Source: an uncultured Prevotella sp. (GTDB taxonomy: Bacteria; Bacteroidota; Bacteroidia; Bacteroidales; Bacteroidaceae). Taken from it: 64,000 nucleotides of DNA. Position 1 is the stretch's first letter, and every line of letters begins with the position of its first letter. The stretch is from the NCBI GenBank assembly GCA_938028745.1, contig CALIZL010000039.1:1-64000 (forward strand), written 5' to 3'. The translations under genes and the position numbers were made by a program. Positions 35,130 through 43,702 of the stretch are shown in pieces. The notes below the pieces were generated by a model. That model saw only the letters and a program-made list of their open reading frames with translations. It was not told the DNA's origin and ran no database searches.

Positions 35130-35735
35130 TTACTCCTCCCCTCCTTCCTCCATCAAACTCTCCGCCACCTCGCACAATTCGGCGTACCATTCGCGCCCGA
35201 ACCGCTCGGTTAACGGACCTTCCAAAAAACGATAGAGGGGTAGATTTAGTTCGCGACCCTTCTTTACGGCCGGCCTACACACATCCCAGCGGTGGTAGTT
35301 AAGGCCAACAAGGTCGGCATCGAAACGCTTTTCGCGAATGGGATAGAGTGCACAGGATATGGGCTTGCGAAACGAACAGAGCCCTGCTCGATGCGCCCGG
35401 TCGAACGTACAAAGGCAAAGCCCCTTGTCGTAACAAGTAAAAACACAGTCTTTGCCGTTAACGATACTCGTCACCAGGTCGCCCTCGCGGTCGGTACAGG
35501 CCACGCCCTGCTTGTCGATAACGGCCTGTGCCTGTGCCGATAGGTCGGTCCACACGATGTCTAATGCGTCTTCCATAGCCGCAATCTCATCAAGTGTAAC
35601 GGGCGCTCCGGCATCGCCCTCAATACAACAAGCGCCCTTGCAGGCATCGAGGTCGCAGCAAAAGCGCTCGGTGATGAGGTCGGAAGAGATAAGTACGTTG
35701 CCCACTTGCATAATGGGCGGTATGTTGTTGTTCAT
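35130..35735 (-). CDS. DUF3109 family Cys-rich protein
   Basis: A 201-aa cytoplasmic protein with many Cys: FCCDLDACKGACC near the N-terminus, then CVFTCYDKGLCLC, LCSFRKPISCALYPIR and a later Cys. This pattern is DUF3109, related to the YkgJ zinc/iron-chelating group. It probably holds a metal or Fe-S centre; its function is not known. It starts at 35735, 3 nt after the stop of ung1, so the two are very probably co-transcribed. Confidence 0.87.
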   Translation of the reverse strand: MNNNIPPIMQVGNVLISSDLITERFCCDLDACKGACCIEGDAGAPVTLDEIAAMEDALDIVWTDLSAQAQAVIDKQGVACTDREGDLVTSIVNGKDCVFTCYDKGLCLCTFDRAHRAGLCSFRKPISCALYPIREKRFDADLVGLNYHRWDVCRPAVKKGRELNLPLYRFLEGPLTERFGREWYAELCEVAESLMEEGGEE

Positions 35736-35738
35736 TGT

Positions 35739-36404
35739 TTACCAATTGATGGGCGTTAGTCCGCGCGAAGAAAGATAGGCGTTGGCCTGCGAAAAGTGAT
35801 GGTTGCCAAACCAACCGCCACGATTGGCCGATAGCGGCGAGGGGTGAACCGATTGCAAGATGCAATGCCTACGAGCATCGATAAGCGCAGACTTCGAGCG
35901 CGCATAGCCACCCCAAAGAATAAAGACAAGTCCCTCGCGCCCTGCATTTAGTCGCGCTATGGCTGCATCGGTGAACGTTTCCCAGCCCTGCCGTTGGTGA
36001 CTGGCAGCCTGATGCGCACGCACGGTGAGCGTGGCGTTAAGCAAAAGCACACCTTGCTCGGCCCAACGCGTTAGGTTTCCACTTGTGGGAATGGGCGTGC
36101 CAAGGTCGTTGTTAATCTCCTTAAAGATGTTTTGCAGCGAGGGCGGAAAAGGCACGCCATCGTTAACCGAAAAGCTTAGACCATGCGCTTGTCCGTCGTC
36201 GTGATAGGGGTCTTGCCCAATTATCACCACTTTCACCTTATCGAAAGGGCATAAGTTAAAGGCATTGAACACCAGTTGTGCAGGCGGAAAGCATTGATGC
36301 TGCTTGTATTCGGCATGCACAAAGGCAGACAAAGCCTTGAAATAAGGTTTCTCGAACTCGTCGGCCAGCTGCTCTTTCCACGAAGATTCTATCTTTACAT
36401 CCAT
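35739..36404 (-). CDS. ung: Uracil-DNA glycosylase, copy 1 (standard motifs)
   Basis: A 221-aa family 1 uracil-DNA glycosylase that removes uracil from DNA. Motif A GQDPYH (63-68) has the catalytic Asp65; LLLNATLTV carries the uracil-reading Asn; HPSPLS has the catalytic His and the intercalating Leu. The ATG at 36404 matches the start of the second copy. The gene is followed at once by the DUF3109 gene. A paralogue with changed motifs lies 1.2 kb upstream on the same strand; sequences before both starts are also similar, so the duplication included the promoter. Confidence 0.95.
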   Translation of the reverse strand: MDVKIESSWKEQLADEFEKPYFKALSAFVHAEYKQHQCFPPAQLVFNAFNLCPFDKVKVVIIGQDPYHDDGQAHGLSFSVNDGVPFPPSLQNIFKEINNDLGTPIPTSGNLTRWAEQGVLLLNATLTVRAHQAASHQRQGWETFTDAAIARLNAGREGLVFILWGGYARSKSALIDARRHCILQSVHPSPLSANRGGWFGNHHFSQANAYLSSRGLTPINW

Positions 36405-36520
36405 GCTTATTGTTTGTATTCTCAGTTTACCAATTACAAGCCTACAAGGCAGTTTGCCTATCTTGCCATGAACTAAGGCATGTTCTAGAAATTCCACGCA
36501 AAGGTTCAATTCATGTTTCT

Positions 36521-36619
36521 TGTATTGCTCTTCACTGTCTTTTTGCTTTTATCTGGCATCTTTTGCTTTCTCTTTCAGTCTCATAGTGCACTATGCTCCT
36601 TCAAGAAACAAGCAAAACC
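36521..36619 (+). repeat. 100-bp dispersed element, copy 2
   Basis: It matches 7350-7448: TGTATTGCTCTTCACT start, CTTTCAG, the perfect palindrome CATAGTGCACTATG (36582-36595), AAGCAAAACC. It lies within a segment (about 36480-36690) that is absent from the matching upstream region of the second ung gene. Confidence 0.75.
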
Positions 36620-36701
36620 AGCTCAACTAAAAGCTAAAATACAGCAAAGGTAATTTATAGAACCTGCCTAGAACTTACCGAAAACATCATTTTACGACAT
36701 A

Positions 36702-36709
36702 CAAAGGTA
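36702..36709 (-). promoter_or_regulatory. -7 box upstream of ung copy 1
   Basis: The minus strand reads TACCTTTG inside ACATACAAAGGTATGAAAAA, which is shared with 38397-38416 before ung copy 2. It is about 300 nt from the start, pushed away by inserted sequence; a second TACCTTTG lies at 36652-36645. Confidence 0.45.
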
Positions 36710-36804
36710 TGAAAAAATGCCCATTTACACGTTAGCCTACACATGCTTATTTATCTACAAGCGATCATTAAAACCAACTTTCTATCTTTTGTCGATGTCC
36801 AAGC

Positions 36805-37468
36805 CAAGTTAAATTAAGTATTTATATTTTACAAAACACATCCTTCTCGTCCACCCATTCTAGCAAAAACAAACGCTCTTTAGCAGGCAAATTGCCGCTA
36901 TTTTCCATCTTACACGTCTTTTGTTTTGTCTGTTTTTAGGGTCAGAACCTGCGTTTTGCACCATTTTACCTTTCTAGTTTGGTTGCCAACGCATTATTTT
37001 TTGCACCCAATTACACGCTTTTTGCCCCAAAAACCCACTTTTTAACGGCTATTTTACCCTTTTTCAGCCATATTTTTAATGGTTGTAAAAGGGTTATTTA
37101 TACCAATTGCGGTGGATTTTTATGCTTTTCGCCTTGCATTTAGTAGCATTTTACACTGCATTTAGCATCAAAACGCATTGCATTTAGCACCAAAACGCAC
37201 GGCGTTTTGCACCATATTAGACTGCGTTTTGCACCAAAACGCATTGCATTTAGCTGCAAAACGCACCACATTTAGCAGCAAATAGCCCCGAAACTGGCGC
37301 AAATGGCGGTTTTATTAAATAAAAATTCATTTCGCTGCATTGGCAAGCTAACCCCATTTTGCACCACAACTAACCTCCGCGAGAATCGATTATTTGCGGC
37401 AAGATGAGCGGTTGGTGGAGAAAAAGGGCACTCTTAGTGTTAAAATTCTCGCTGAAAAGTTTACAAAG
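36805..37468 (+). repeat. 660-bp dispersed element, copy C
   Basis: The same landmarks as copies B and D: TTAAAT..ATTTTACAAAA left end, CTAGTTTGGTTGCCAACGC, GCTTTTCGCCTTGC, a 22-nt array (37135-37285), CCGCGAGAATCGATT (37378-37392) and GTTAAAATTCTCGCT near the right end. One base is missing near 37025, which breaks the frame that is open in copies B and D. It lies between the two ung genes. Confidence 0.87.
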
Positions 37469-37477
37469 ATTGACGGA

Positions 37478-37615
37478 TTAACGAGTTGACAAGTTAGTGG
37501 GCGTTAGCCATTTCTCACCTTTTGCTAGTTGACGAGTTGACGAGTTAACCAGTTGACAAGTTGGTGGGCGTTAGCTATTTTTTCACCTTTTCACCCTTTC
37601 ACCTTTATAATCCTT
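37478..37615 (+). repeat. GTTGACGA and TTCACCTT octamer arrays with TGGGCGTTAGC cores
   Basis: Two TGGGCGTTAGCyAT cores (37498 and 37564), each followed by TTCACC-type octamers and preceded by GTTGACGA/GTTGACAA octamers. It ends 7 nt from the ung copy 2 stop, as the related block ends at the radC stop. Confidence 0.75.
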
Positions 37616-37622
37616 TTGTTTA

Positions 37623-38288
37623 TTACCAATTGATAGGCGTTTTGCCGCGTGAAGAAAGATACTCGTTAGCTTGCGAAAAGTGTTTTTTACCAAAACTACA
37701 ACCAAAATTAACTGCCCGCGGCGAGGGATGAGCCGATGTTAAAACGAGATGCTTGTTAGAATCGATACACCTGCCTTTCTTGCGCGCCTTTACACCCCAA
37801 AGCATGAAAACAAGTCCTTCGCATTCATCATTCAACCGCTTAATAACAACATTGGTAAACCTTTCCCAACCTTTTCTCTGATGACTTGCTGGCTTATTTG
37901 CCTGCACAGTGAGTATAGAGTTGAGCAAAAGTACGCCCTGTTCGGCCCATCGTGTTAGGTTTCCGTTGGTAGGAATGGGCGTTTTGAAATCATCGCTTAT
38001 CTCATTAAAGATATTTTTCAGCGATGGCGGAAAAGGCACACCATCGTTAACCGAAAAGCTTAAGCCATGCGCTTGCCCCTCACCTGGATAGGGGTCTTGC
38101 CCGATTATCACCACTTTTACCTTGTGGAAGGGACACAGATTAAAGGCATTAAATAAATCTTTTTCAAGTGGAAAGCATTTATTCTGCTTATACTCGCCAT
38201 CTACAAAGTCAGACAATTCCTTGAAATAAGGCTTTTCAAACTCATCGGCCAGTTGCTCTTTCCACGAGGATTCTATCTCTACGTTCAT
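37623..38288 (-). CDS. Uracil-DNA glycosylase paralogue with altered motifs
   Basis: A 221-aa paralogue of the neighbouring Ung, about three quarters identical by eye. The catalytic Asp65 and the His of HPSP are kept, but motif A reads GQDPYP (His68 of the copy becomes Pro) and HPSPLS reads HPSPRA: the DNA-intercalating Leu becomes Arg and the next Ser becomes Ala. The NRG after it is also changed to NFG. It may be a slower enzyme, one with altered specificity, or a decaying copy; the frame is intact. The region between the copies contains element C and arrays. Confidence 0.88.
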   Translation of the reverse strand: MNVEIESSWKEQLADEFEKPYFKELSDFVDGEYKQNKCFPLEKDLFNAFNLCPFHKVKVVIIGQDPYPGEGQAHGLSFSVNDGVPFPPSLKNIFNEISDDFKTPIPTNGNLTRWAEQGVLLLNSILTVQANKPASHQRKGWERFTNVVIKRLNDECEGLVFMLWGVKARKKGRCIDSNKHLVLTSAHPSPRAVNFGCSFGKKHFSQANEYLSSRGKTPINW

Positions 38289-38399
38289 GTTTACAGTTTG
38301 TATTATCAGTTTACAAGTTGACCTGTTAACAAGTAGATAAGGCGGTATGCTTACCTCACTGTTAACCTGTGCTTGCGAATAACGTTGTTTATCGACATA

Positions 38400-38407
38400 C
38401 AAAGGTA
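38400..38407 (-). promoter_or_regulatory. -7 box upstream of ung copy 2
   Basis: The minus strand reads TACCTTTG, about 110 nt before the start. The surrounding 20 bp are nearly identical to the region before ung copy 1. Confidence 0.45.
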
Positions 38408-38451
38408 TGAAAAAATGCGCATACTCACTTACAAGTTTAGGTAAATAATGC

Positions 38452-38459
38452 TATATTTG
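38452..38459 (+). promoter_or_regulatory. -7 box upstream of lipoprotein gene
   Basis: TATATTTG fits TAnnTTTG, 37 nt before the first ATG. Confidence 0.4.
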
Positions 38460-38496
38460 CAACATTATCACGAATTATTTCAAACTTATATTACTC

Positions 38497-38988
38497 ATGT
38501 TTATGAAAATATTAGCCTACGTGCTTTTCGCTTTCTCCGCCCTGTTGGCCTCGTGTCACCGCGCGCCCATTGTGGTTAATGCGGATGAAATAGCAGCCAC
38601 CAAGCAGTTGAATGAGAAATATCACGACCTGATTGTGGGACATTGGCATCATTTCAGTCAGACAGAATTAACGGAAGTTACTCAAGAATTCGTCTTTAAA
38701 ACCGACGGAACTTATACCGGACACATATTATATAGGTCACGCAAACAGGTGATGGTTGGCGGTAAACCCGTGCTAACCGACTGGACAAAGCAAATTGATG
38801 AAGATCTGGAAGGCCAATGGGGGCTGATGTATAGCAAAAGCCAAAGCCGAAATCTACTACACCTAAATAGCAAATCTCATTTCGTCAGGGTACGCGTTAT
38901 AGAGTTTTTCGACGCCAACCAATCGAAACTAATCATCGAGTCGCCCTTTGTAATCGAGACTGAACGCATCGAATTCACCCGCAAATAG
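38497..38988 (+). CDS. Small lipoprotein of unknown function
   Basis: A 163-aa protein with a lipoprotein signal: hydrophobic run LAYVLFAFSALLASC with Cys at residue 20, then HRAPIVVNADEI. The middle (VGHWHHFSQTELTEVTQEF and FKTDGTYTGHI) looks like a lipocalin-like or DUF-type beta barrel, but I do not recognise the family. ATGs at 38497 and 38503 are both possible. It has its own -7 box, is divergent from ung copy 2 and convergent with dusB. Confidence 0.7.
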   Translation: MFMKILAYVLFAFSALLASCHRAPIVVNADEIAATKQLNEKYHDLIVGHWHHFSQTELTEVTQEFVFKTDGTYTGHILYRSRKQVMVGGKPVLTDWTKQIDEDLEGQWGLMYSKSQSRNLLHLNSKSHFVRVRVIEFFDANQSKLIIESPFVIETERIEFTRK

Positions 38989-39111
38989 AGCGCAAACACG
39001 CTTGGAGGGTTACAAGATGACGAGTAATCATCAAAACAAATTGGTTTTAGAATTTCGTCAATCAACAAAGACTTTACCATCAACCTGCCAGTACAAAACC
39101 ACTAGTACTGC

Positions 39112-39176
39112 GGCTACAAACTATCGGTAGTGGCACTACCAACCGTTAGTAGTGCCACTACAGCTCGCTTGTAGCC
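39112..39176. terminator. Two-stem hairpin between convergent genes
   Basis: The outer pair GGCTACAA (39112-39119) / TTGTAGCC (39169-39176) encloses the perfect 13-bp pair GTAGTGGCACTAC (39127-39139) / GTAGTGCCACTAC (39149-39161). It lies between the 3' ends of the lipoprotein gene and dusB and could end both transcripts, although T-tracts are poor. Confidence 0.55.
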
Positions 39177-39196
39177 AATAAGGGGGTTAACAGCGT

Positions 39197-40198
39197 TCAC
39201 CCAACAGTCTGCTCCAACCCTCTTAATCGTTCGCGACAGCCTTCCAAAATGGCAATCAATTCTTCTTGCTTATCAGCACGAAGCATGGCGATACGCGTTT
39301 GTTTGAAATCAGGAATGCCCTTAAATATAGGACTTGCTGCCAGATGGCGGCGCGTGTGCAGTATGCCGCGATACTCGTCAATACGCTCTATGTTGATGCG
39401 CAGTTGCTCTTCCAGCAAGTCAATCTTTCGGTCGATGGTGAGCGAAGGGTCTTGGGGCAAGCCTTCAAGATGGTCTTTCATCTCCTTAAACACCCAAGGC
39501 CGACCGAATGTGGCACGCCCAACCATCACTGCATCAACGCCATAACGACTGAAAGCCTCTTTGGCTTGCTGCGGCGTACAAATGTCGCCGTTGCCGATAA
39601 TGGGGATATGGATACGCGGATTGGCCTTCACTTCGCCGATATAACGCCAGTCGGCCTCGCCCGTATACATCTGCGAGCGCGTTCGGCCGTGTATGGTAAG
39701 GGCTGCTATGCCACAATCTTGCAGCTGTTCGGCCAACGTGGGGATGATAATTTCTTCGCAATCCCATCCCAATCGCGTTTTCACCGTTACGGGCGTACGC
39801 ACCGCACGCACCACTTGGCGTGTTATCTCCAACATCAGCGGCACATTTCTCAGCATGCCCGCACCAGCCCCTTTGCCTGCCACTTTCTTCACAGGACAGC
39901 CAAAGTTGATGTCAATCACATCGGGACGGCTTTGTTCCACAATGCGTGCAGCCTCAACCATCGACTCCACATCGCGCCCGTAGATTTGTATTCCCACAGG
40001 GCGTTCGTCGTCGCTGATGGTTAGTTTGCTCACGGTAGACTTCACCGAGCGCACCAATGCCTCGGCACTAACAAACTCGGTGTACACCATTGCCGCGCCA
40101 AAACGTTTGCAAAGCAGGCGGAACCCTATGTCGGTGACGTCTTCCATCGGGGCGAGGAAGAGCGGATGAGCATCAAACGATATGTTTCCTATTTTCAT
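39197..40198 (-). CDS. dusB: tRNA-dihydrouridine synthase (DusB family)
   Basis: A 333-aa flavin TIM-barrel enzyme that reduces uridines in tRNA D-loops using NADPH. Motifs are APMEDVTDIGFR, TEFVSAEALV, INFGCPVKKVAGKGAG with the catalytic Cys, KTRLGWD, and the FMN-binding IIGNGDI and VMVGRATFGRPW. The ATG at 40198 fits the family N-terminus (MKIGNI). A TACCTTTG -7 box ends only 5 nt upstream, so the mRNA may be nearly leaderless; longer in-frame starts would begin inside the divergent neighbour. Confidence 0.94.
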   Translation of the reverse strand: MKIGNISFDAHPLFLAPMEDVTDIGFRLLCKRFGAAMVYTEFVSAEALVRSVKSTVSKLTISDDERPVGIQIYGRDVESMVEAARIVEQSRPDVIDINFGCPVKKVAGKGAGAGMLRNVPLMLEITRQVVRAVRTPVTVKTRLGWDCEEIIIPTLAEQLQDCGIAALTIHGRTRSQMYTGEADWRYIGEVKANPRIHIPIIGNGDICTPQQAKEAFSRYGVDAVMVGRATFGRPWVFKEMKDHLEGLPQDPSLTIDRKIDLLEEQLRINIERIDEYRGILHTRRHLAASPIFKGIPDFKQTRIAMLRADKQEELIAILEGCRERLRGLEQTVG

Positions 40199-40203
40199 AA
40201 ATG

Positions 40204-40211
40204 CAAAGGTA
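40204..40211 (-). promoter_or_regulatory. -7 box very close to the dusB start
   Basis: The minus strand reads TACCTTTG with its 3' base 5 nt before the ATG. If used, the transcript would be leaderless or nearly so. Confidence 0.4.
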
Positions 40212-40326
40212 CGAAGACTTAACCAATAAACAAAACATGCAGATAAGGGGGCGGCAGGCACGCAAACGAAATGCGGGGGCTTGCATATTTCTTGACCAAA
40301 AAGGCCGTTTTTTCGTTTTTTCTTTA

Positions 40327-40334
40327 TATTTTTG
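40327..40334 (+). promoter_or_regulatory. -7 box upstream of DUF2851 gene
   Basis: TATTTTTG fits TAnnTTTG, 22-28 nt before the two candidate ATGs at 40357 and 40363. Confidence 0.45.
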
Positions 40335-40362
40335 TGCCACGAACCCTTATATCGACATGCCC

Positions 40363-41655
40363 ATGGAACAGCTATTGCACTATGTTTGGAAACACAAGCT
40401 ATTCGCAACTGCACCTTTGAAAACAACCGAAGGCGTAGATGTGGAGGTGATTGACGTGGGATTGCACAACGACAACGCCGGTGCCGACTTCTTTAACGCC
40501 AAAGTTAAGCTTGGCGATACGCTCTGGGTGGGCAACGTAGAGATACACGACATGGCCTCGCAATGGTTTGAACATGGGCATCACAACGACCCGCGATATA
40601 ATAATGTGGTGCTACACGTGGTGGGAAAGGCCGACATGGAGTGCCTAACGCAAGACGGCAAGCAACTGCCACAAATGGAATTGGCCGTGCCCAAGGGCAT
40701 TGCGGCCCACTATGACGAGCTGTTGGCGGCCGATAAGTTTCCGCCTTGCCACCACATCATTCCCCAATTGCAGCGACTTACGCTGCACAGCTGGTTGGCC
40801 GCCCTACAAACAGAGCGGCTTGAAAGCAAAACCGAGGCGGTGGCACGGCGCGTTGAGCAGGCAAAGGGGTCGTGGGAAGATGCTTTCTTCATCACTTTGG
40901 CGCGCAATTTTGGGTTCGGCGTAAACGGCGATGCCTTCGAACGCTGGGCAGCCAACGTGCCTTTGCGATGCGTAGACCACCATCGCGACAATGCTTTTCA
41001 GATAGAGGCCCTCTTTATGGGGCAGGCAGGACTGCTAAACGATGCTGCCATACCCGCCCGACACCGAGACGCAGCCACGGCCGAAAGCTACTTTGGGCTA
41101 CTTAAAAAGGAGTACGCTTACCTTGCGCACAAGTTTAACTTGCAGCCATTAGACCCTTCCTTGTGGTTGTTTCTTCGACTTCGGCCGCAGAATTTTCCAC
41201 ACATCCGCCTGTCGCAACTGGCCGTTCTTCACCATTCGCGGCGGGCATCGTTGGCCAACATCGTGGCTTGCGAAAATCTAACACAGCTGCGTAAAGCCTT
41301 GGCCACGCAGGTTTCGGGCTATTGGCAAACGCATTATGTGTTTGGCGGAGAAAGTAAAGCCAGCGACAAAGCTCTCTCAACGGCCTCGCGCGATGTGCTC
41401 ATCCTCAACACCGTTGTGCCTGTTCTCTTCGCTTACGGCCGTCATCGCCACAACGATGTTCTGTGCGACCGCGCTTATCAGCTGCTCGACGAGCTTAAAG
41501 CGGAGGATAACCATATCGTTAGGATGTGGAAAGCGTGCGGCCTAGAAGTGAATAACGCTGGCGATACGCAAGCACTCATACAGCTTAAAAACGAATATTG
41601 CGACCGCAAAAACTGCCTAAGATGCAGAATTGGGTATGAATATTTGAGGAGATAA
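40363..41655 (+). CDS. DUF2851 family protein
   Basis: A 430-aa cytoplasmic protein. MEQLLHYVWKHKLF and VGLHNDNAGADFFNAKV at the N-terminus match DUF2851, a Bacteroidetes family of unknown function. The block around DAGADFF-type residues and VGNVEIH is reminiscent of restriction-endonuclease-like folds, which is only an impression. The C-terminus has CDRKNCLRCRIGYEYL with three Cys. The start at 40363 (or 40357) follows the -7 box at 40327. Downstream begins the GAGTTAAG repeat. Confidence 0.82.
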   Translation: MEQLLHYVWKHKLFATAPLKTTEGVDVEVIDVGLHNDNAGADFFNAKVKLGDTLWVGNVEIHDMASQWFEHGHHNDPRYNNVVLHVVGKADMECLTQDGKQLPQMELAVPKGIAAHYDELLAADKFPPCHHIIPQLQRLTLHSWLAALQTERLESKTEAVARRVEQAKGSWEDAFFITLARNFGFGVNGDAFERWAANVPLRCVDHHRDNAFQIEALFMGQAGLLNDAAIPARHRDAATAESYFGLLKKEYAYLAHKFNLQPLDPSLWLFLRLRPQNFPHIRLSQLAVLHHSRRASLANIVACENLTQLRKALATQVSGYWQTHYVFGGESKASDKALSTASRDVLILNTVVPVLFAYGRHRHNDVLCDRAYQLLDELKAEDNHIVRMWKACGLEVNNAGDTQALIQLKNEYCDRKNCLRCRIGYEYLRR

Positions 41656-41853
41656 CTTGTTGAGGAGTTAAGGAGTTAAGGAGTTATGGAGTTAAGCCAA
41701 ATGCTTGGCTGCAGAGAGGGCGGCAATACTTGTTAAGGAGTTAAGGAGTTATGGAGTTAAGCCAAATGCTTGGCTGCAGAGAGAACGACAATCCTTGTCA
41801 ACTAACAAGGCATACTACTCCCCTCTCCCCTCGGAGAGGGGCTGGGGGTGAGG
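41656..41853 (+). repeat. GAGTTAAG array with CCCCTCTCC element, copy 3
   Basis: The same blocks as 28829-29041: GAGTTAAG octamers, GCCAAATGCTTGGCTGCAGAG twice, ACTAACAAGGCATACTACTC and the CCCCTCTCC/GGAGAGGGG stem with GGGGGTGAGG. It starts at the DUF2851 stop and ends about 40 nt before the thioesterase gene. Confidence 0.8.
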
Positions 41854-41894
41854 CCGGTTATAGTTGGGGTGAGGCTTTTTAAATAACTATATAT

Positions 41895-42311
41895 ATGTAC
41901 ACATTCACAACCGAGATGGAAGTTCGCGATTACGAATGCGACATCCAAGGCATTGTTAACAACGCCAATTATTTGCATTACACAGAACACACGCGCCACC
42001 TTTTCTTGAAACACACAGGGCTAAGCTTTGCTGGCCTGCACGAAAAGGGAGTGGATGCCGTGGTGGCACGCATGACTTTGCAATACAAAACGCCACTACA
42101 ATGCGACGATATCCTTGTTTCTAAACTCCGTATTACGCAAGAAGGCATCCGATATGTGTTCCATCACGACATCTTCCGCAAGCGAGATGATAAACTTTCG
42201 TTCCGTGCCACGGCCGAACTTGTATGCTTAGTGAACGGCAGACTGAGCCGAAGTGAGGAAATAGACAAGGCTTTCGCACCCTTTATAGATCAGCAATCGG
42301 CCGACAAATAG
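41895..42311 (+). CDS. Acyl-CoA thioesterase, hotdog fold (4HBT family)
   Basis: A 138-aa hotdog-fold protein of the YbgC/FadM type. EVRDYECDIQGIVNNANYLHYTE is the family signature; the Asp/Asn of DIQGIVNNANY corresponds to the catalytic Asp segment of 4-hydroxybenzoyl-CoA thioesterases. It would hydrolyse acyl-CoA or acyl-ACP thioesters; the chain type is unknown. Single gene, next to repeat copy 3. Confidence 0.87.
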   Translation: MYTFTTEMEVRDYECDIQGIVNNANYLHYTEHTRHLFLKHTGLSFAGLHEKGVDAVVARMTLQYKTPLQCDDILVSKLRITQEGIRYVFHHDIFRKRDDKLSFRATAELVCLVNGRLSRSEEIDKAFAPFIDQQSADK

Positions 42312-42404
42312 CCCATGTTCCCGTTAGCTAACGGTTATAGAAACGGCAAAAAAATAGAGCCAAGTAAACATGTTACCCGTCAACATGTTTACTTGGCTAC
42401 GGCC

Positions 42405-42488
42405 TTATTTACTTGTCTACTCGTTAACTTGTTAACTTGTCTACGTGTAAACTCATCTACTTGTAAACTTGTCAGCTCGTAAACTAAA
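42405..42488 (+). repeat. Octamer-period array (ACTTGTTA type)
   Basis: About ten 8-nt units such as ACTTGTCT, ACTTGTTA, ACTTGTAA and ACTCATCT run between the thioesterase gene and dprA. Confidence 0.7.
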
Positions 42489-42506
42489 AGAAACTTAACC
42501 CGCTCC

Positions 42507-43634
42507 ATGAACGACAACGAGACCCGAAACGCCATCGCGCTAACACGCGTTAACTACTTTAACCTTGCAGGTTTGGCACAGCTATACCGACAGTTGGGTT
42601 CGGCCACGGCCGTTATTGCACACCGAAACGACTTGCGCGAGGTGCTGCCCGATGCCTCGCCACGCCTGCAAGAGGCTATGAGCAACATCGAACAGCACCT
42701 AAAAGCAGCCGATGCCGAAATGGAATACAACCTGCGCAACGGCATACGGGCTCTTGCTTTGGCCGACGACGACTATCCACAGCGACTTAAAAACTGCGAT
42801 GATGCACCACTTGTGCTGTTTTATAAAGGTACGGCCAACCTTAATCGGGCACGCGTTATCAACATTGTTGGCACGCGCCACTGCACAGCCTATGGACAAG
42901 ATCTTATTCACCGCTTTGTTTCGGAGTTGAAAAGCCTTAGCCCCGAAGTGCTTATCGTTAGCGGACTGGCTTACGGCGTAGACATCAACGCGCACCGACA
43001 AGCCTTGGCAAACGGGCTAGACACGGTGGGCGTGCTGGCTCATGGGCTGGACTATCTCTACCCCACTCGCCATAAACAAACGGCCAACGAAATGCTTACA
43101 CAGGGCGGACTGCTCACCGAATTTCTCACCAACACCAATGCCGACAAGCTAAACTTTGTGCGAAGAAACCGCATTGTGGCCGGCATTTCAGACGCTTGTG
43201 TGCTGGTAGAGAGTGCTGCACATGGCGGCGGACTTATCACTGCGGCCATCGCTCGCGACTACAACCGCGATGTTTTCGCCTTCCCCGGTCCCGTGGGCGC
43301 ACCATATAGCGAGGGCTGCAACAACCTGATACGCGACCATAAGGCCCAACTGGTTTCCTCGGCAGCCGACTTTGTGCACGCGCTAGGCTGGGAAACCGAC
43401 TTCAAACGCATGCAAGCCACACGTCAAGGCATAGAGCGACAATTGTTTCCACAGCTCTCTGGCGAAGAACAAGCCGTGGTTCAGGCGTTGCAAAAGCTGA
43501 ACGACCAACCCATAAACCAACTGTCGATAACGGCCAACATCCCCATTTCGCAACTCACCGTGTTGCTTTTCCAACTCGAAATGAAGGGGATTTTAAAGCT
43601 ATTGGCAGGCGGCAGCTACCATCTTTACGTCTAA
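42507..43634 (+). CDS. dprA: DNA-processing protein DprA
   Basis: A 375-aa protein with an N-terminal helical domain, a Rossmann-like DprA core (NIVGTRHCTAYG, LIVSGLAYGVDINAH, FVRRNRIVAGISDACVLVES, GGGLITAAIA, FPGPVGAPYSEGCNNLI) and a C-terminal winged helix. DprA protects incoming single-stranded DNA and loads RecA during natural transformation; it is also present in many non-competent bacteria. Full length. The start at 42507 lies after the octamer array. Confidence 0.95.
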   Translation: MNDNETRNAIALTRVNYFNLAGLAQLYRQLGSATAVIAHRNDLREVLPDASPRLQEAMSNIEQHLKAADAEMEYNLRNGIRALALADDDYPQRLKNCDDAPLVLFYKGTANLNRARVINIVGTRHCTAYGQDLIHRFVSELKSLSPEVLIVSGLAYGVDINAHRQALANGLDTVGVLAHGLDYLYPTRHKQTANEMLTQGGLLTEFLTNTNADKLNFVRRNRIVAGISDACVLVESAAHGGGLITAAIARDYNRDVFAFPGPVGAPYSEGCNNLIRDHKAQLVSSAADFVHALGWETDFKRMQATRQGIERQLFPQLSGEEQAVVQALQKLNDQPINQLSITANIPISQLTVLLFQLEMKGILKLLAGGSYHLYV

Positions 43635-43694
43635 AAAAGGTGAAAGGGAACAAAATGAAAAGACTAAAAAGATGGCTTTTACCCCTTTTTTCGC

Positions 43695-43702
43695 TAACTT
43701 TG
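43695..43702 (+). promoter_or_regulatory. -7 box upstream of dapB
   Basis: TAACTTTG fits TAnnTTTG, 105 nt before the dapB ATG. No clear -33 box. Confidence 0.4.
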
